Assembly: GCF_032062245.1 (NCBI RefSeq)
Contig: NZ_DAMBQF010000022.1
Span: forward strand, 1-41,320
From: Soonwooa sp032062245
GTDB lineage: Bacteria; Bacteroidota; Bacteroidia; Flavobacteriales; Weeksellaceae
Direction: 5' to 3'
DNA: 41,320 nucleotides
Part shown: piece by piece, positions 40,604 to 41,320 of the stretch
How the letters are laid out: the number at the start of each line of letters is the position of its first letter
Numbering within the stretch: position 1 is the first letter of the stretch
Notes under the pieces: generated by a model
Database searches by the model: none
What the model was told of the DNA's origin: nothing
What the model saw: the letters and a program-made list of their open reading frames with translations, nothing else
Program-made: the position numbers and the translations under genes

Positions 40604-41122
40604 ATGATGAAGATTTTTTTCTCAGTACTTTTCACGTTGTCGTCTTATTTTTCTTTTGCACAAGTGCATTGGATAACGATTAACGAAGCGCTCGAAGCGC
40701 AGAAGAAAGTACCGAAAAAAATCTTCATTGCTTTTACAGATGACCACTGCGATCCGTGTCAAAAGATGGAAAAATTCGCTTTTGACAATCCTGTTATCGC
40801 AAAAATGATTGCTGACAAATTCTATGCAGTTAAGTTTTTTGCAGACAGCAAAGAGAAAGTCAACTTTCGAGGACGCGATTTCGAATATAAGGACAACGCC
40901 ACAATGCATTCTTTCGCGAAGTATATGAACATCTCGACGGTCCCGACCATCGTATTTTTGGATGAGCATGCCGCCCCAATTACGAGTCTTATGGGTGCAC
41001 TTTCCGCAAAAGATGTTGAACCTTACTTTTCGATGATTAGTACGCAGGACTACAAAAACATCACAAGTCGTCAACAGTGGGACGATTATCAACGAAAATT
41101 CAAATCAAAAATAAAAGATTAA
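40604..41122 (+). CDS. Periplasmic thioredoxin-fold protein
   Basis: A 172-residue exported protein with signal peptide MMKIFFSVLFTLSSYFSFAQ (a second ATG at 40607 is equally possible). The redox motif Cys49-Asp-Pro-Cys52 is within FIAFTDDHCDPCQKMEKF, and the cis-proline is in NISTVPTIVF (about 111-120). The layout is that of the thioredoxin_7/DUF255-like group, thought to reduce or handle disulfides in the periplasm. Its client is unknown. It probably shares a transcript with the third POT gene, and its terminator leads straight into the right terminal element. Confidence 0.88.
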   Translation: MMKIFFSVLFTLSSYFSFAQVHWITINEALEAQKKVPKKIFIAFTDDHCDPCQKMEKFAFDNPVIAKMIADKFYAVKFFADSKEKVNFRGRDFEYKDNATMHSFAKYMNISTVPTIVFLDEHAAPITSLMGALSAKDVEPYFSMISTQDYKNITSRQQWDDYQRKFKSKIKD

Positions 41123-41152
41123 ACTTCAGCATTCCTGAAGTTTTTCTTTTTT
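41121..41152 (+). terminator. Terminator after the thioredoxin-like gene
   Basis: AAACTTCAG, loop CATTC, CTGAAGTTT, then a T-rich tail whose last seven Ts are also the first bases of the right terminal element. The stop codon overlaps the first arm. Confidence 0.85.
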
Positions 41153-41320
41153 TAGGAGCAAGAAAAACTCATGGTACTTAGAAAAGTGACTCCCGCTGTA
41201 CGCTTTATCTTTGCGATGTGGCGTTCGGACGGCTCCGCTACGCTCCGCCGCCTCGCGCCACCCCACAAAGGATGCCGCTTCCATGGTAAGTTTGCATTAG
41301 GATAATTAAGGAAGTAAATT
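41147..41320 (+). repeat. Right copy of the terminal hairpin element
   Basis: The plus strand reads TTTTTTTAGGAGC (41147-41159), a spacer about 27 bases longer than in the left copy, CCCGCTGTACGCT (41192-41204), a hairpin with arms GTGGCG / CGCCAC, then the 45-base tail 41276-41320, identical to the reverse complement of 11-55. It lies directly after a gene end, as the left copy does after hemB. Confidence 0.8.

Noticed and set aside
40622..41092. Antisense open frame of 156 codons opposite the thioredoxin-like gene
   Set aside because: The plus-strand gene has a signal peptide and CxxC motif; the antisense product shows no family features.
1..41320. CRISPR array, prophage, insertion sequence or integron
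   Set aside because: No regular short repeats, transposase, integrase or phage structural genes were seen; the only repeats are the terminal element and the tRNA-Lys copies.

Overview
The window looks like one scaffold of a draft genome from a flavobacterium (phylum Bacteroidota), most likely in the Chryseobacterium/Elizabethkingia neighbourhood. The reasons are low G+C, a complete gldKLMN set plus porX (type IX secretion, T9SS), a protein with a T9SS type A sorting domain, lipoproteins with acidic surface-export-like tails, promoters of the TTG-N18..21-TAnnTTTG type, and near absence of Shine-Dalgarno sites. A run of exactly 100 Ns (28764-28863) and a repeated element at each extreme end suggest the scaffold ends where assembly broke. 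The genus is an inference from gene content.

Layout. 1-3317: left copy of the terminal element, hemB (-), a tiny T9SS-sorted protein (+), deoC (-), an Lrp/AsnC regulator (-). 3318-5262: trmD and a type II NADH dehydrogenase (-). 5343-8497: a vitamin B12 uptake operon (-): cobalamin riboswitch, TonB-dependent receptor, BtuG-like propeller lipoprotein, terminator. 8531-11780: mutY (-), then HU, a 30-residue extremely basic peptide and RNase E/G (+). 11846-13500: porX (+). 13640-16912: small lipoprotein, xth, TRIC-like channel, TPR membrane protein (-), LURP-one-like protein. 16909-22935: FAD oxidoreductase and gldN-M-L-K (-). 23037-27279: glmS, DUF4270 lipoprotein and a one-domain GT5-like protein (-). 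27503-29001: panC (+) and a tRNA operon (-) with Lys(TTT), Leu(GAG) and a gapped Lys(TTT). 29002-32958: aroK, S4/Hsp15-like protein, FKBP-like lipoprotein, mtaB, DUF6496 and an unknown protein. 33087-41152: a secreted DPP-IV-type peptidase, three tandem POT peptide transporters and a periplasmic thioredoxin-like protein; then the right copy of the terminal element.

How the genes work together. GldKLMN forms the T9SS ring and motor, PorX is its regulator/effector, and the 120-residue protein at 1250 is a likely T9SS client. The DPP-IV homologue cuts peptides that the three POT carriers can import. The riboswitch, receptor and propeller lipoprotein form a self-regulated B12 capture unit. Most other genes are housekeeping.

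The least explained items are the hairpin element repeated at both ends (with a compensatory base change between copies), the CTD-only T9SS protein, the 30-residue basic peptide, and the conserved-looking operon of a degenerate glycogen-synthase half domain with DUF4270 and glmS. No phage, IS element, CRISPR array or classical defence island is visible.
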